From Thermoleophilales bacterium (GTDB lineage: Bacteria > Actinomycetota > Thermoleophilia > Solirubrobacterales > 70-9): a DNA stretch of 64,000 nt. Shown in pieces: positions 16,467-23,825 of this stretch. The stretch covers positions 62,001-126,000 of the forward strand of contig JACJWZ010000003.1 in the NCBI GenBank assembly GCA_020636895.1, read 5' to 3'. Both the position numbers and the translations under genes were made by a program. Under the pieces are notes generated by a model. It worked only from the letters and a program-made list of their open reading frames with translations. It made no database searches and was not told the origin of the DNA. Within the stretch, counting starts at the first letter, position 1; every line of letters starts with the position of its first letter.

Positions 16467-18119
16467 ATGCTGACCGCGATCCTCTTCATCCCGCTGGGGA
16501 TGGCGCTGCTCGGCTGCCTGCTGCCGAACCGGCTGAGCGGCTGGTGGGCCTTCGGCGGCTCGCTGGTGTCGGTCGGCTTCGCGATCGCGCTCGTCGCCGG
16601 CTTCGACTCGGCCTCGGGCGAGCTGCAGCACTACGTCAGCGAGTCGTGGATCCCCGACCTCGGCGTCAGCTACCAGCTCGGCGTCGACGGCCTCAGCCTG
16701 TTCCTGATCCTGCTCACCTCGGTCCTGTGGTCGGCGGCGATCCTGTGGTCGGCGATGCAGGTGCCCGACCGCGCCCGCAACTACTTCCTGATGCTGGGGA
16801 TCGCGCAGACCGGGACGCTCGGCGCCTTCATGGCTCAGGACCTGCTCCTGTTCGTCCTCTTCTTCGACCTGATGCTGATCCCGTTCTACTTCCTCGTCGG
16901 GGTCTGGGGAGACGGTCCCGACCGGGTCGCGGCGACGATCAAGATGATCATCTTCACGCTGGTCGGGTCGCTCTTGATGCTGGCGGCGGCGATCGCGACC
17001 GCGGTGCTGAGCGCCGACGCGGCGGGCGGGCTCACCTTCTCGCTGGAGACGCTGCGCTCGGTCCCGCTGGCCGACGGCTCCCAGTACTGGATCTTCTGCT
17101 TCTTCGCGCTCGCCTTCCTGGTGAAGATGCCGGCGTTCCTCGTCCACGGCTGGATGCCCGACGCCTACCGCGCCTGCCCGCTGCCGGTGCTGGCGCTGCT
17201 CGGCGGCGTGCTCTCGAAGGTGGCCGCCTACGGGTTCCTGCGGGTGGCGCTGCCGCTCTTCCCCGACGCCGCGGTGCACTTCCAGACGCTCATATTGATC
17301 GTGGCCCTCGGCTCGATCCTCTACGGCTCGGTGATGGCGTTCACGCAGACCAACGTGCGCCTGATCGCCGGTTACTCGTCGATGGCGCAGATGGGCTTCA
17401 TCACGCTCGGCATCTTCAGCCTCGTCTCCGACGGCGGCGACGGCGCGGTCATCCAGATGGTCAACCACGGGCTCGTGGTCGCGCCGGTGTTCTTCATCAT
17501 CGCCCTGATCGCCGCCCGGACCGGGACCGAGGACATCCGCGAGATGGGCGGGATGGCGATGCGCGCGCCGATCCTCGCGATCCTCTTCGTGATCGTGACG
17601 ATGGCGCTGCTGGCGATCCCCGGCTCCGCCAACTTCGTCGGCGAGTTCTACATCCTCGCCGGGGTCTTCCACTCGAAGGTCGCGATCTCCCTGATCGCCT
17701 CCAGCGGCATCGCCTTCGCGGCCTTCTACGCGCTGCGGATGTACCAGCGGATCATGCACAACCGCCTGCCCGAGGGAATGGAGTCGCGCGAGATCACGCT
17801 GCGCGAAGCGGTCGTGGTGGTGCCGCTCGTGCTCTGCATCATCGGGCTGGCGCTGTATCCGGGGCTGATCACGACGCGCGGGGCGGCGAGCGTGGACCGC
17901 AGCCTCGCGGCGCTGTGTGAGGCGGACGCCTGCCCCGACAGCACCGCGCCGGAGTCGGAGGACCCCGGCTCGCCCGGCGAGTCGGAGGACCCCGCCTCGG
18001 AGGGGCTCGCCGAGCGTCGCTTCGGCCCGAGCTGGACCGCCTACGCGCCGATCCCCGCTTCCCCTTCTGCCCCCGCTTCCCCTGGTACCCCTTCTTCCCC
18101 CTCTGAGGACGCGCAGTGA
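16467..18119 (+). CDS. nuoM: NADH-quinone oxidoreductase subunit M
   Basis: A 550-residue antiporter-like subunit of complex I. It shows the family segments ILFFDLMLIPFYFLVG, VHGWMPDAYRACP (variant of the usual HTWLPDAH) and SSMAQMGFITLGIFS. The last ~60 residues after the final helix form a Pro/Ser/Glu-rich, Cys-containing tail (ALCEADACPDSTAPESED onward), longer than in typical NuoM. The stop overlaps the nuoN start (GTGA). The tail probably lies on one membrane face; its role is unknown. Confidence 0.95.
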   Translation: MLTAILFIPLGMALLGCLLPNRLSGWWAFGGSLVSVGFAIALVAGFDSASGELQHYVSESWIPDLGVSYQLGVDGLSLFLILLTSVLWSAAILWSAMQVPDRARNYFLMLGIAQTGTLGAFMAQDLLLFVLFFDLMLIPFYFLVGVWGDGPDRVAATIKMIIFTLVGSLLMLAAAIATAVLSADAAGGLTFSLETLRSVPLADGSQYWIFCFFALAFLVKMPAFLVHGWMPDAYRACPLPVLALLGGVLSKVAAYGFLRVALPLFPDAAVHFQTLILIVALGSILYGSVMAFTQTNVRLIAGYSSMAQMGFITLGIFSLVSDGGDGAVIQMVNHGLVVAPVFFIIALIAARTGTEDIREMGGMAMRAPILAILFVIVTMALLAIPGSANFVGEFYILAGVFHSKVAISLIASSGIAFAAFYALRMYQRIMHNRLPEGMESREITLREAVVVVPLVLCIIGLALYPGLITTRGAASVDRSLAALCEADACPDSTAPESEDPGSPGESEDPASEGLAERRFGPSWTAYAPIPASPSAPASPGTPSSPSEDAQ

Positions 18120-19699
18120 TCGACACCCCGACAATGGATTACGGCGGGCTCTCGCCGATCATCGCCTTGACGGCCGGGCTCGTGATCGTCCTGCTGGCCG
18201 GACTCGTCTCCCCGCGCGGCAACCGTTGGCTCTCCTCCTTCCTGACGCTGGCCGTCCTGGGGACGACGGCGGGCCTGCTGATCTGGCGGCTCGGTGAGCC
18301 TGAGATCGACCTCGTCTCCGGCGCCCTGCGGATGGACGGCCTGGCGATCACGATCAGCCTGATGACGCTGTTCGCAGCGGCGTTCGCGGTCGTGCTGCAG
18401 CTCCGCGACCCGGGAGCCGAGGAGGCCGGCCACGCGGAGACCCATGCGCTGATGCTCGGCTCGGTGCTCGGCATGGTGATGCTGGCGCAGGCGGAGAACC
18501 TGATCACGTTCTTCATCGCCCTCGAGCTGCTCTCGATCCCGCTGTATGTGCTCTGCGGATCCCACCGGACGCGGCCGAAGTCGCTGGAGGCGGGCCTCAA
18601 GTACCTGATCGTCGGCTCGATCGGCTCGGCGACCCTGCTCTACGGCATGGCGCTGATCTACGGCGGCTCCGGCTCCACATTCTTCGGGACGATCGCCTCC
18701 TCGCTCGGCACCGACCTCTTCGACGACCCGCTCGTGCTGATGGGGATCGCAATGGCGGCCGTCGGGCTCGCCTTCAAGGTCTCGATCGCCCCCTTCCATC
18801 AGTGGACGCCGGACGTCTACGAGGGCGCGCCGACGCCGGTGACCGCCTTCATGGCGGTGGCGACGAAAGCGGCGGCGTTCGCGGTCTTCGCCCGCTTCTT
18901 CATCGAGGCGCTCGGCCCCTCCTACGAGCAGTGGCAGCCGGCGCTGGCGGCGCTGGCGGCGATCACGATCATCGTCGGCAACGTCGGCGCGCTCAGCCAG
19001 CGCTCGCTGAAGCGGATGCTCGGCTACTCGGGCGTCGCGCAGGGCGGCTACATCCTCGTCGGTCTGCTCGTCGCCACCCAGGCCGGCGTCGACGCGATGG
19101 TCTTCTACCTCGCCGGCTACACGCTGATGAACCTGGCCGCGTTCGCGGTGATCGCGATCCGCGAGCGCGAGACCACCTTCGGTGACGACGTCGCGGCCGT
19201 CGAGGGGTTGGCGAAGGACCGGCCGCTGCTCGCCTGGCCGCTGACGATCGCGATGCTCGGGCTCGCCGGGCTGCCGGGAACCGTCGGCTTCATGGGCAAG
19301 CTCTACCTGATCGAGGCGGCCGTCGGCGGCGACTACACCTGGCTCGGCGTGATGATCGTGATCGGGTCGATGATCTCCCTCGGCTACTACCTGCGGGTGA
19401 TCGCGGCGATGTGGATGAAGCCCGCGCCGCGCCTGCGCCCGGCGATCGCGGGCGGCGCTCCGGAGGCCGACGAGGAGGACGCGGCCGCGGGCAGCGACGA
19501 CGTCCCGGGTACCGCCCGCCCCGGCGAGGTGCGCCCGGGCCTGACGCCGGCCGGCACCCCGAGCGGCGGCCGTTGCTGGCTGGTGCTCGGCGCGATGCTG
19601 ATCGCCACCGCTGCGAGCGTCTTCTTCGGCATCTTCCCCTCGCCGCTGGTCGACTTCGCCCAGCACGCGGGACAGGCGCTCGCCGTCGCGATCGGCTGA
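18116..19699 (+). CDS. nuoN: NADH-quinone oxidoreductase subunit N
   Basis: A 527-residue antiporter-like subunit of complex I, starting at a GTG that overlaps the nuoM stop. Family segments include FIALELLSIPLYVLCG, APFHQWTPDVYEGAPTPVTA and GYSGVAQGGYILVGL. Between the penultimate and last helices is an inserted Ala/Glu/Gly/Pro-rich loop of about 60 residues (from GGAPEADEEDAAAGSDD). It completes the membrane arm encoded here. Confidence 0.95.
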   Translation: MIDTPTMDYGGLSPIIALTAGLVIVLLAGLVSPRGNRWLSSFLTLAVLGTTAGLLIWRLGEPEIDLVSGALRMDGLAITISLMTLFAAAFAVVLQLRDPGAEEAGHAETHALMLGSVLGMVMLAQAENLITFFIALELLSIPLYVLCGSHRTRPKSLEAGLKYLIVGSIGSATLLYGMALIYGGSGSTFFGTIASSLGTDLFDDPLVLMGIAMAAVGLAFKVSIAPFHQWTPDVYEGAPTPVTAFMAVATKAAAFAVFARFFIEALGPSYEQWQPALAALAAITIIVGNVGALSQRSLKRMLGYSGVAQGGYILVGLLVATQAGVDAMVFYLAGYTLMNLAAFAVIAIRERETTFGDDVAAVEGLAKDRPLLAWPLTIAMLGLAGLPGTVGFMGKLYLIEAAVGGDYTWLGVMIVIGSMISLGYYLRVIAAMWMKPAPRLRPAIAGGAPEADEEDAAAGSDDVPGTARPGEVRPGLTPAGTPSGGRCWLVLGAMLIATAASVFFGIFPSPLVDFAQHAGQALAVAIG

Positions 19700-19737
19700 A
19701 CCGGCGGCCGCGTCAAGCGCGCGGCGCTGCGCGGTGA

Positions 19738-19743
19738 TTGAAT
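19738..19743 (+). promoter_or_regulatory. Possible -10 element (TTGAAT) for the SRPBCC gene
   Basis: TGATTGAATCC is shared with the VOC gene at 23187, 7 and 8 bases before the two ATGs. The match to a -10 is weak, but the shared position suggests a leaderless promoter type. Confidence 0.3.
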
Positions 19744-19750
19744 CCCCGCC

Positions 19751-20176
19751 ATGCAGCGCGTGATCATCGACCACGATTTCGACGTGCCGGTCGAGGCGGC
19801 CTTCGCCTACCTCGCCGAGCACGAGAACCTCGAGCCCCTCCTCGGGGCGAAGGTGACTCGCCTCAGCGACGGCGATGACGGCACCCGCAACGGACCGGGC
19901 TCAGCCCGCGAGATGAAGATCGGCCCGCTGCCGTCCTTCGTCGAGACGGTCACCGAGGTCGTCCCGGACGAGCTCATCCGCTACCGGATCACGAAGGGCT
20001 CACCGCTGCGCGATCACGAGGGCGAGCTGCGCTTCACCCCGAATGCCGACGGCACCGCCCACCTGCACTGGGAGATCTCGTTCGGGGGTGTCGTTCCCGG
20101 CGTCGCGTTCATCGTCGCCAAGGGCCTCGAGCGCAGCATCCCCTCCGGGCTCGCGAAGGCGAACATCCCGACCTGA
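19751..20176 (+). CDS. SRPBCC (START-like) family protein
   Basis: A 141-residue single-domain protein. The N-terminus (HDFDVPVEAAFAYLAEHENL) and the alternating strand pattern through LRFTPNADGTAHLHWEISF fit the polyketide-cyclase/START-like fold, which encloses a hydrophobic pocket. The ligand or reaction is unknown. It stands alone on the plus strand after nuoN and faces the protease gene across a repeat-filled gap. Confidence 0.75.
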   Translation: MQRVIIDHDFDVPVEAAFAYLAEHENLEPLLGAKVTRLSDGDDGTRNGPGSAREMKIGPLPSFVETVTEVVPDELIRYRITKGSPLRDHEGELRFTPNADGTAHLHWEISFGGVVPGVAFIVAKGLERSIPSGLAKANIPT

Positions 20177-20830
20177 GCGCGAGCCGGGGGCCGGGCGCGG
20201 GCCCATCCGGACGCACGATCTGCACTGAAGGGAGGCGGGAGCCCTCGGTGGGCGGCCAGCCTCACCCGCGGGCGCCGACGCTCCCCTTCGGTGCCCATCG
20301 CTCGACCGCGTGGCGCCTTTTCCACGGATTACGTGGTTTTCCGGCGGCGCGCCGATGGTTGAGCGCTTCCGCCACCAGCCCACGGCCACTTTTCCACCGA
20401 ATACGTGGAAAAGGAGCCATGCGTCTGCTCGATCTGCACCGAAAGGAGCTCGGGAGCCCTCCTGTGATGGCTGGGGCTGAGCGGCAGCGCCGATGCTTCC
20501 CTTCGGTGCCCACCGCTCGGACGCGTGGCGCCTTTTCCACGGATTACGTGGTTTTCCGGCGGAGCGCCGATGGTTGAGCGCTCCCGCCACCAGCCCACGG
20601 CCACTTTTCCACCGAATACGTGGAAAAGGAGCCATGCGTCTGCTCGATCTGCACCGAAAGGAGCTCGGGAGCCCTCCGGTGATGGCTGGCCTGAGCGGCA
20701 GCGCCGATGCTCCCCTTCGGTGCCCATCGCTCGGACGCGTGGCGCCTTTTCCACGGAATACGTGGTTTTCCGGCGGCGCGCCGATGGTTGAGCGCTCCGG
20801 CCGCGAACGCGTTGCGAGGCGAGGGAGGCG
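20177..20830. other. 654-bp convergent gap filled by a tandem repeat array
   Basis: No convincing gene. Nearly the whole gap is the 215-bp tandem array at 20216-20798. The repeat period is not a multiple of three, so the several open frames crossing it change frame from unit to unit. Confidence 0.7.
20216..20798. repeat. Tandem array, 2.7 copies of a ~215-bp unit with REPIN-like inverted palindromes
   Basis: Units begin at 20216, 20430 and 20645; the third is cut short near 20798. Each full unit has a ~100-bp leader containing CCTTCGGTGCCCA, then a ~99-bp part bounded by CCTTTTCCACG and CGTGGAAAAGG (20316-20414 and 20531-20629). Each boundary is itself a small palindrome of the type TTTTCCACG..TACGTGG. 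Two short palindromes in inverted orientation around a spacer is the REPIN layout. The first copy is the most diverged. Confidence 0.8.
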
Positions 20831-21847
20831 CTACTTCTGCCCGCGCTTGGGGCCGATCAGATTCGGGACGCCGCCCTTGCGCTTCGGCGGCTTGATGGAC
20901 GGCCAGAAGCTCGTCTTCGCCTTGTACATGCGCTTGGTCGCGGCGCCGTAGTAGGGACCGAAGAAGAGGTTGCTGCTGATCCGCGGGTAGCCGTGGCTGG
21001 TGTTGGACACGACGTACTTGTGCTTGGAGACCCAGCCGCCGCCGCTCGATCCCTCCTTCTGATTGCAGCGCATGCCCCTACCGCGCGGCCCGCCCGAGCG
21101 GTAGGGGTCGGGCAGGTAGCCGGACTCGCAGCGGACCAGCCTGTCGCCGTTGTACTCCTTGTTGCCCTTCGCCGGGTAGCCGTAGGCCTGCAGGCGCTGC
21201 TTGCGCGGCTGGTTGAAGCCGATACCGCGCGAGCCGACGACCGACTGCAGCGTCCCGTCGGCGGGATCCGGATCGACCTGCATCATCGAGTAGTCGAAGT
21301 CGAGGCTTCCCCGGCCCCAGCGCTTGTCGACGATCAGGTGCGTGATAGGCCAGACGCCGTAGGGGAGGCTGCTCTTCGAGTAGCCGGGGGCGAAGGCGAT
21401 GTTGACGGCGACGGTGCCGCTGTCGACGTCGTAGGCGCAGTGGCCGGCGGTGGTGAGCAGCCCGCCGGTGCCGCTCGAGACGACCGTCGCCGAGCAGGAG
21501 TAGTCGCCGAGACCGGGGAACGTCCCCACGAGCTTGCCGTGGACGCGGTTGGGGTAGGCGCCCGGGTTGGTGAGGATCGAAGCCTTCAGGGTCTGGGGCG
21601 CGGCGAACAGGCGCTCGGGAGCGGGGCGCGGGGGAGCCTCCGCGCCGAGATCGAGCGGCCCGGCGGCGGCGATCCTGGCCGGCGTCCAGTAATCACGCGC
21701 GGCGGCGCGGTCCATCGACGGGCGCGCGGGACCTGCCGGGCCGAGGAACCCGTCCTCGGCGGTCAGCCCCGGTGGCGCGGCGACGGCTGGAGCGGCAGCT
21801 CCCAGGGCGGCGAGCGACGTCGCGAGGATGATGAGCGCACGGCGCAC
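20831..21847 (-). CDS. Secreted trypsin-like serine protease
   Basis: A ~338-residue exported chymotrypsin-fold protease. A signal peptide (ALIILATSLAALGAAAPAVA) precedes a pro-region with an RDYWTPARIAA motif. The catalytic triad is visible as His in TTAGHCAYD, Asp in LDFDYSMMQV and Ser in GSSGGGW. Cys pairs (CSATVV..GHC, RCESG..MRC) suggest disulfides. A GTG at 21847 lies 2 bases after the upstream paralogue's stop and starts close to the signal peptide; an ATG at 21892 is the alternative and would overlap that gene. It shares GIGFNQPR and AYGYPA motifs with the next gene and the one at 25452. Confidence 0.85.
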   Translation of the reverse strand: MRRALIILATSLAALGAAAPAVAAPPGLTAEDGFLGPAGPARPSMDRAAARDYWTPARIAAAGPLDLGAEAPPRPAPERLFAAPQTLKASILTNPGAYPNRVHGKLVGTFPGLGDYSCSATVVSSGTGGLLTTAGHCAYDVDSGTVAVNIAFAPGYSKSSLPYGVWPITHLIVDKRWGRGSLDFDYSMMQVDPDPADGTLQSVVGSRGIGFNQPRKQRLQAYGYPAKGNKEYNGDRLVRCESGYLPDPYRSGGPRGRGMRCNQKEGSSGGGWVSKHKYVVSNTSHGYPRISSNLFFGPYYGAATKRMYKAKTSFWPSIKPPKRKGGVPNLIGPKRGQK

Positions 21848-21849
21848 CG

Positions 21850-23103
21850 CTACTCGCACCCGTGGTGCTTGTCGCCGCGCTTGCGGCCGCACTTGTCGCG
21901 GCCGTCTCCGCCCTCGATCTTGTCCTTGCCGCCACCGCCCTTGATCTTGTCGTTGCCGGGGCCGCCGCAGATCACGTCGCGGCCGCCGCGGCCGTTGATC
22001 TTGTCGCGGCCGCCGACCGTGGCGATGACGTCGCGGCCGTTCGTCCCGCGGATCTTGTCCTTGGCGCCGCTGCCGATGATCGAGGCGACCTCGCCGCCGC
22101 AGCGGATCGGCCCGATCGAGGGCCAGAAGGCGTTGTTGGCCTTGTACATCTGCTTCACCTTAGAGCCGAAGTAGGGCCCGAAGAGCAGGTTGTCGCTGTA
22201 GGAGGGATAGCCGTGGCTGGTGTTGGAGACGATGAAGCTGCGCTGGGAGACCCAGCCACCGCCGCTCGCGCCGGCCTGCGAATCGCACTTCATGCCGATG
22301 CCCCGCGGGCCGCCGTAGCCGCGCAGCTCCCGGCGGTAGCCCGAGTCGCAGCGGATCAGCAGGTTGCCGTCGTAGCTCGGGCGGCCCTCCGCCGGGTAGC
22401 CATATGACTGGTAGTGCTGGCGGCGCGGCTGGTTGAAGCCGATGCCGCGTGAGCCGAGGTTCTGGATCGTGCCGTAGATCGGCTGCACCCGGACCATCGC
22501 GAAGTCGTCGTCGTAGGCGTTCCGCTTCTTCACCCAGCGCTTGCTGAGGATGATGTTGGTCACCGGCCAGATCGAATAGGGGCCGCCGTAGGCCGAGAAG
22601 CCGGGGATGAAGATCATGTTCGCCGCGACCGCGTTGGTGGCGTGGTCGTAGGCGCAGTGACCGGCGGTGCTGACGAGGCTCCCGGAGGCGCTGGTCACGA
22701 TCGTCCCCGAGCAGCTGTAGATACCGCTGGGGAGCTGGAAGAAGATCTTCCCGTGGACCCGGTTGGGGTAGCCGATGGGGTTGACCTGCACGCTCTTGAG
22801 GGGCGCCGGGCTGGGCGCTGCCAGGGGCGAGGGGCGGTCGGCACCGAGCTCCACCTCGCCGTCGCCGTCGAGCGGCTTGGCGCGGGCGATGCGCTCCGGC
22901 GTCCAGAAGCCGGCGGCCCGGCGACCGGCGGCGTCTGGCACCGAGGCGCCGGCGAACTGGCCGGAGACCTCGAGGCCGTCGGGCTTGTCGGCCGCGCGCG
23001 CGTCCGACGCAGCGAGCACGGCGAGCAGACCCGCCGCCGCGATCGCGATCGTGAGCGCGCGGCGCCATCCGCGCGCTGATGCTCTGGCCGCCTTCGCGGT
23101 CAT
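21850..23103 (-). CDS. Secreted trypsin-like protease with C-terminal RTX-like calcium-binding repeats
   Basis: A 417-residue exported protease paralogous to the next gene downstream. The ATG at 23103 has an AGGGAGG ribosome-binding site. A signal peptide (ALTIAIAAAGLLAVLAASDARA) is followed by a FWTPERIARA motif, His in STAGHCAYDH, Asp in YDDDFAMVRV and Ser in GASGGGW. The last ~75 residues are hemolysin-type repeats (GGRDKINGRGGRDVICGG, GGPGNDKIKGGGG), which bind calcium in RTX proteins and aid folding after export. The extra domain is absent from its two paralogues here. Two-gene operon with 20831-21847. Confidence 0.87.
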   Translation of the reverse strand: MTAKAARASARGWRRALTIAIAAAGLLAVLAASDARAADKPDGLEVSGQFAGASVPDAAGRRAAGFWTPERIARAKPLDGDGEVELGADRPSPLAAPSPAPLKSVQVNPIGYPNRVHGKIFFQLPSGIYSCSGTIVTSASGSLVSTAGHCAYDHATNAVAANMIFIPGFSAYGGPYSIWPVTNIILSKRWVKKRNAYDDDFAMVRVQPIYGTIQNLGSRGIGFNQPRRQHYQSYGYPAEGRPSYDGNLLIRCDSGYRRELRGYGGPRGIGMKCDSQAGASGGGWVSQRSFIVSNTSHGYPSYSDNLLFGPYFGSKVKQMYKANNAFWPSIGPIRCGGEVASIIGSGAKDKIRGTNGRDVIATVGGRDKINGRGGRDVICGGPGNDKIKGGGGKDKIEGGDGRDKCGRKRGDKHHGCE

Positions 23104-23172
23104 GGGAACCTCCCTGCGTATGGATGCGGCCGTCCCGCAACGGCCCGTGTGCCTGAAGGCTAGCGGCGCTGA

Positions 23173-23178
23173 TTGAAT
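23173..23178 (+). promoter_or_regulatory. Possible -10 element (TTGAAT) for the VOC gene
   Basis: TTGAAT 8 bases before ATG 23187, in the same TGATTGAATCC context as at 19735. Confidence 0.3.
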
Positions 23179-23186
23179 CCGGCGAG

Positions 23187-23537
23187 ATGCTCCATCACGT
23201 CTCCCTCGAGATCGATCCGGCCGACGGCGAACGCCTCGGCGAGCTGCTCGGGCTGATCGGGTTCGAGCCCCTTCCCGCACCCGAAGTGCTCGGCGACGCG
23301 GTGCGCTGGTACGAGCGCGAGGGCACCCAGGTCCACCTGATCCTCACCGAGGCGGCTACGGCTCCCGTGCTCGGCCACGCCGCGTTCGTCGCGCCGGACT
23401 TCGAGGCGACGCTGGCCGCGCTGGCCGACGCCGGATTCGAAGTCCACGAGGCACGCGAGCTCTGGGGGGAGCGGCGGGCGTTCGTTCTCGCACCGAGCGG
23501 CCACCGGATGGAGCTGATGGAGGCGCCACCGAGCTGA
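23187..23537 (+). CDS. VOC (glyoxalase/bleomycin-resistance fold) family protein
   Basis: A 116-residue protein with the VOC pattern: MLHHVSLEID at the start (metal-ligand-type His), then ADAGFEVHEA and a C-terminal PSGHRMELMEAP with a conserved Glu. Such proteins bind a metal and act as lyases, dioxygenases or antibiotic-binding proteins; the substrate cannot be told. Monocistronic, divergent from the RTX protease. Confidence 0.82.
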   Translation: MLHHVSLEIDPADGERLGELLGLIGFEPLPAPEVLGDAVRWYEREGTQVHLILTEAATAPVLGHAAFVAPDFEATLAALADAGFEVHEARELWGERRAFVLAPSGHRMELMEAPPS

Positions 23538-23825
23538 CAGGGGCCCCGCGCAGCCCCGAGTCCACGTACACGGGTGCACCCGCGCAGGCGGAGCATCCCA
23601 GCTGTCACTCGCCCGTTCTGTTGCCAATCGCTGCTCTATGGGGACCCCGATTGGCGTTGATACGACTCGCTATCGGCGCGAGCCCGGTGCGGCGGAGCTC
23701 CACGCGCGATTGGCGGGATGCGGAGGTTCGCTCGGAGCGGGCGTTGCCGGCTCCCCGCGACCCCGCATTTTGCGAGCCGGGGGCGAGACGAGCCCGCCGA
23801 CTCAGACCGTAAAGTCGTCGGCCCC

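Noticed and set aside
14273..19822. Very long minus-strand open frames across nuoK-nuoN (up to 638 codons).
   Set aside because: They are mirror images of the nuo genes in a GC-rich genome, with Arg/Asp/Val-rich low-complexity translations and no family motifs.
20316..20629. DnaA boxes or an origin, from repeated TTTTCCAC.
   Set aside because: The match to TTATCCACA is partial, the copies are parts of palindromes and no dnaA, dnaN or rpmH gene is near, although dnaB lies far away in the window.
20216..20798. CRISPR array.
   Set aside because: The unit is ~215 bp with conserved sequence throughout, no short repeats alternating with unique spacers, and no cas genes.
20000..20951. Several 90-210-codon frames crossing the 215-bp repeat array.
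   Set aside because: They arise because the repeat lacks stops in some frames; the period is not a multiple of three and no product is conserved between units.
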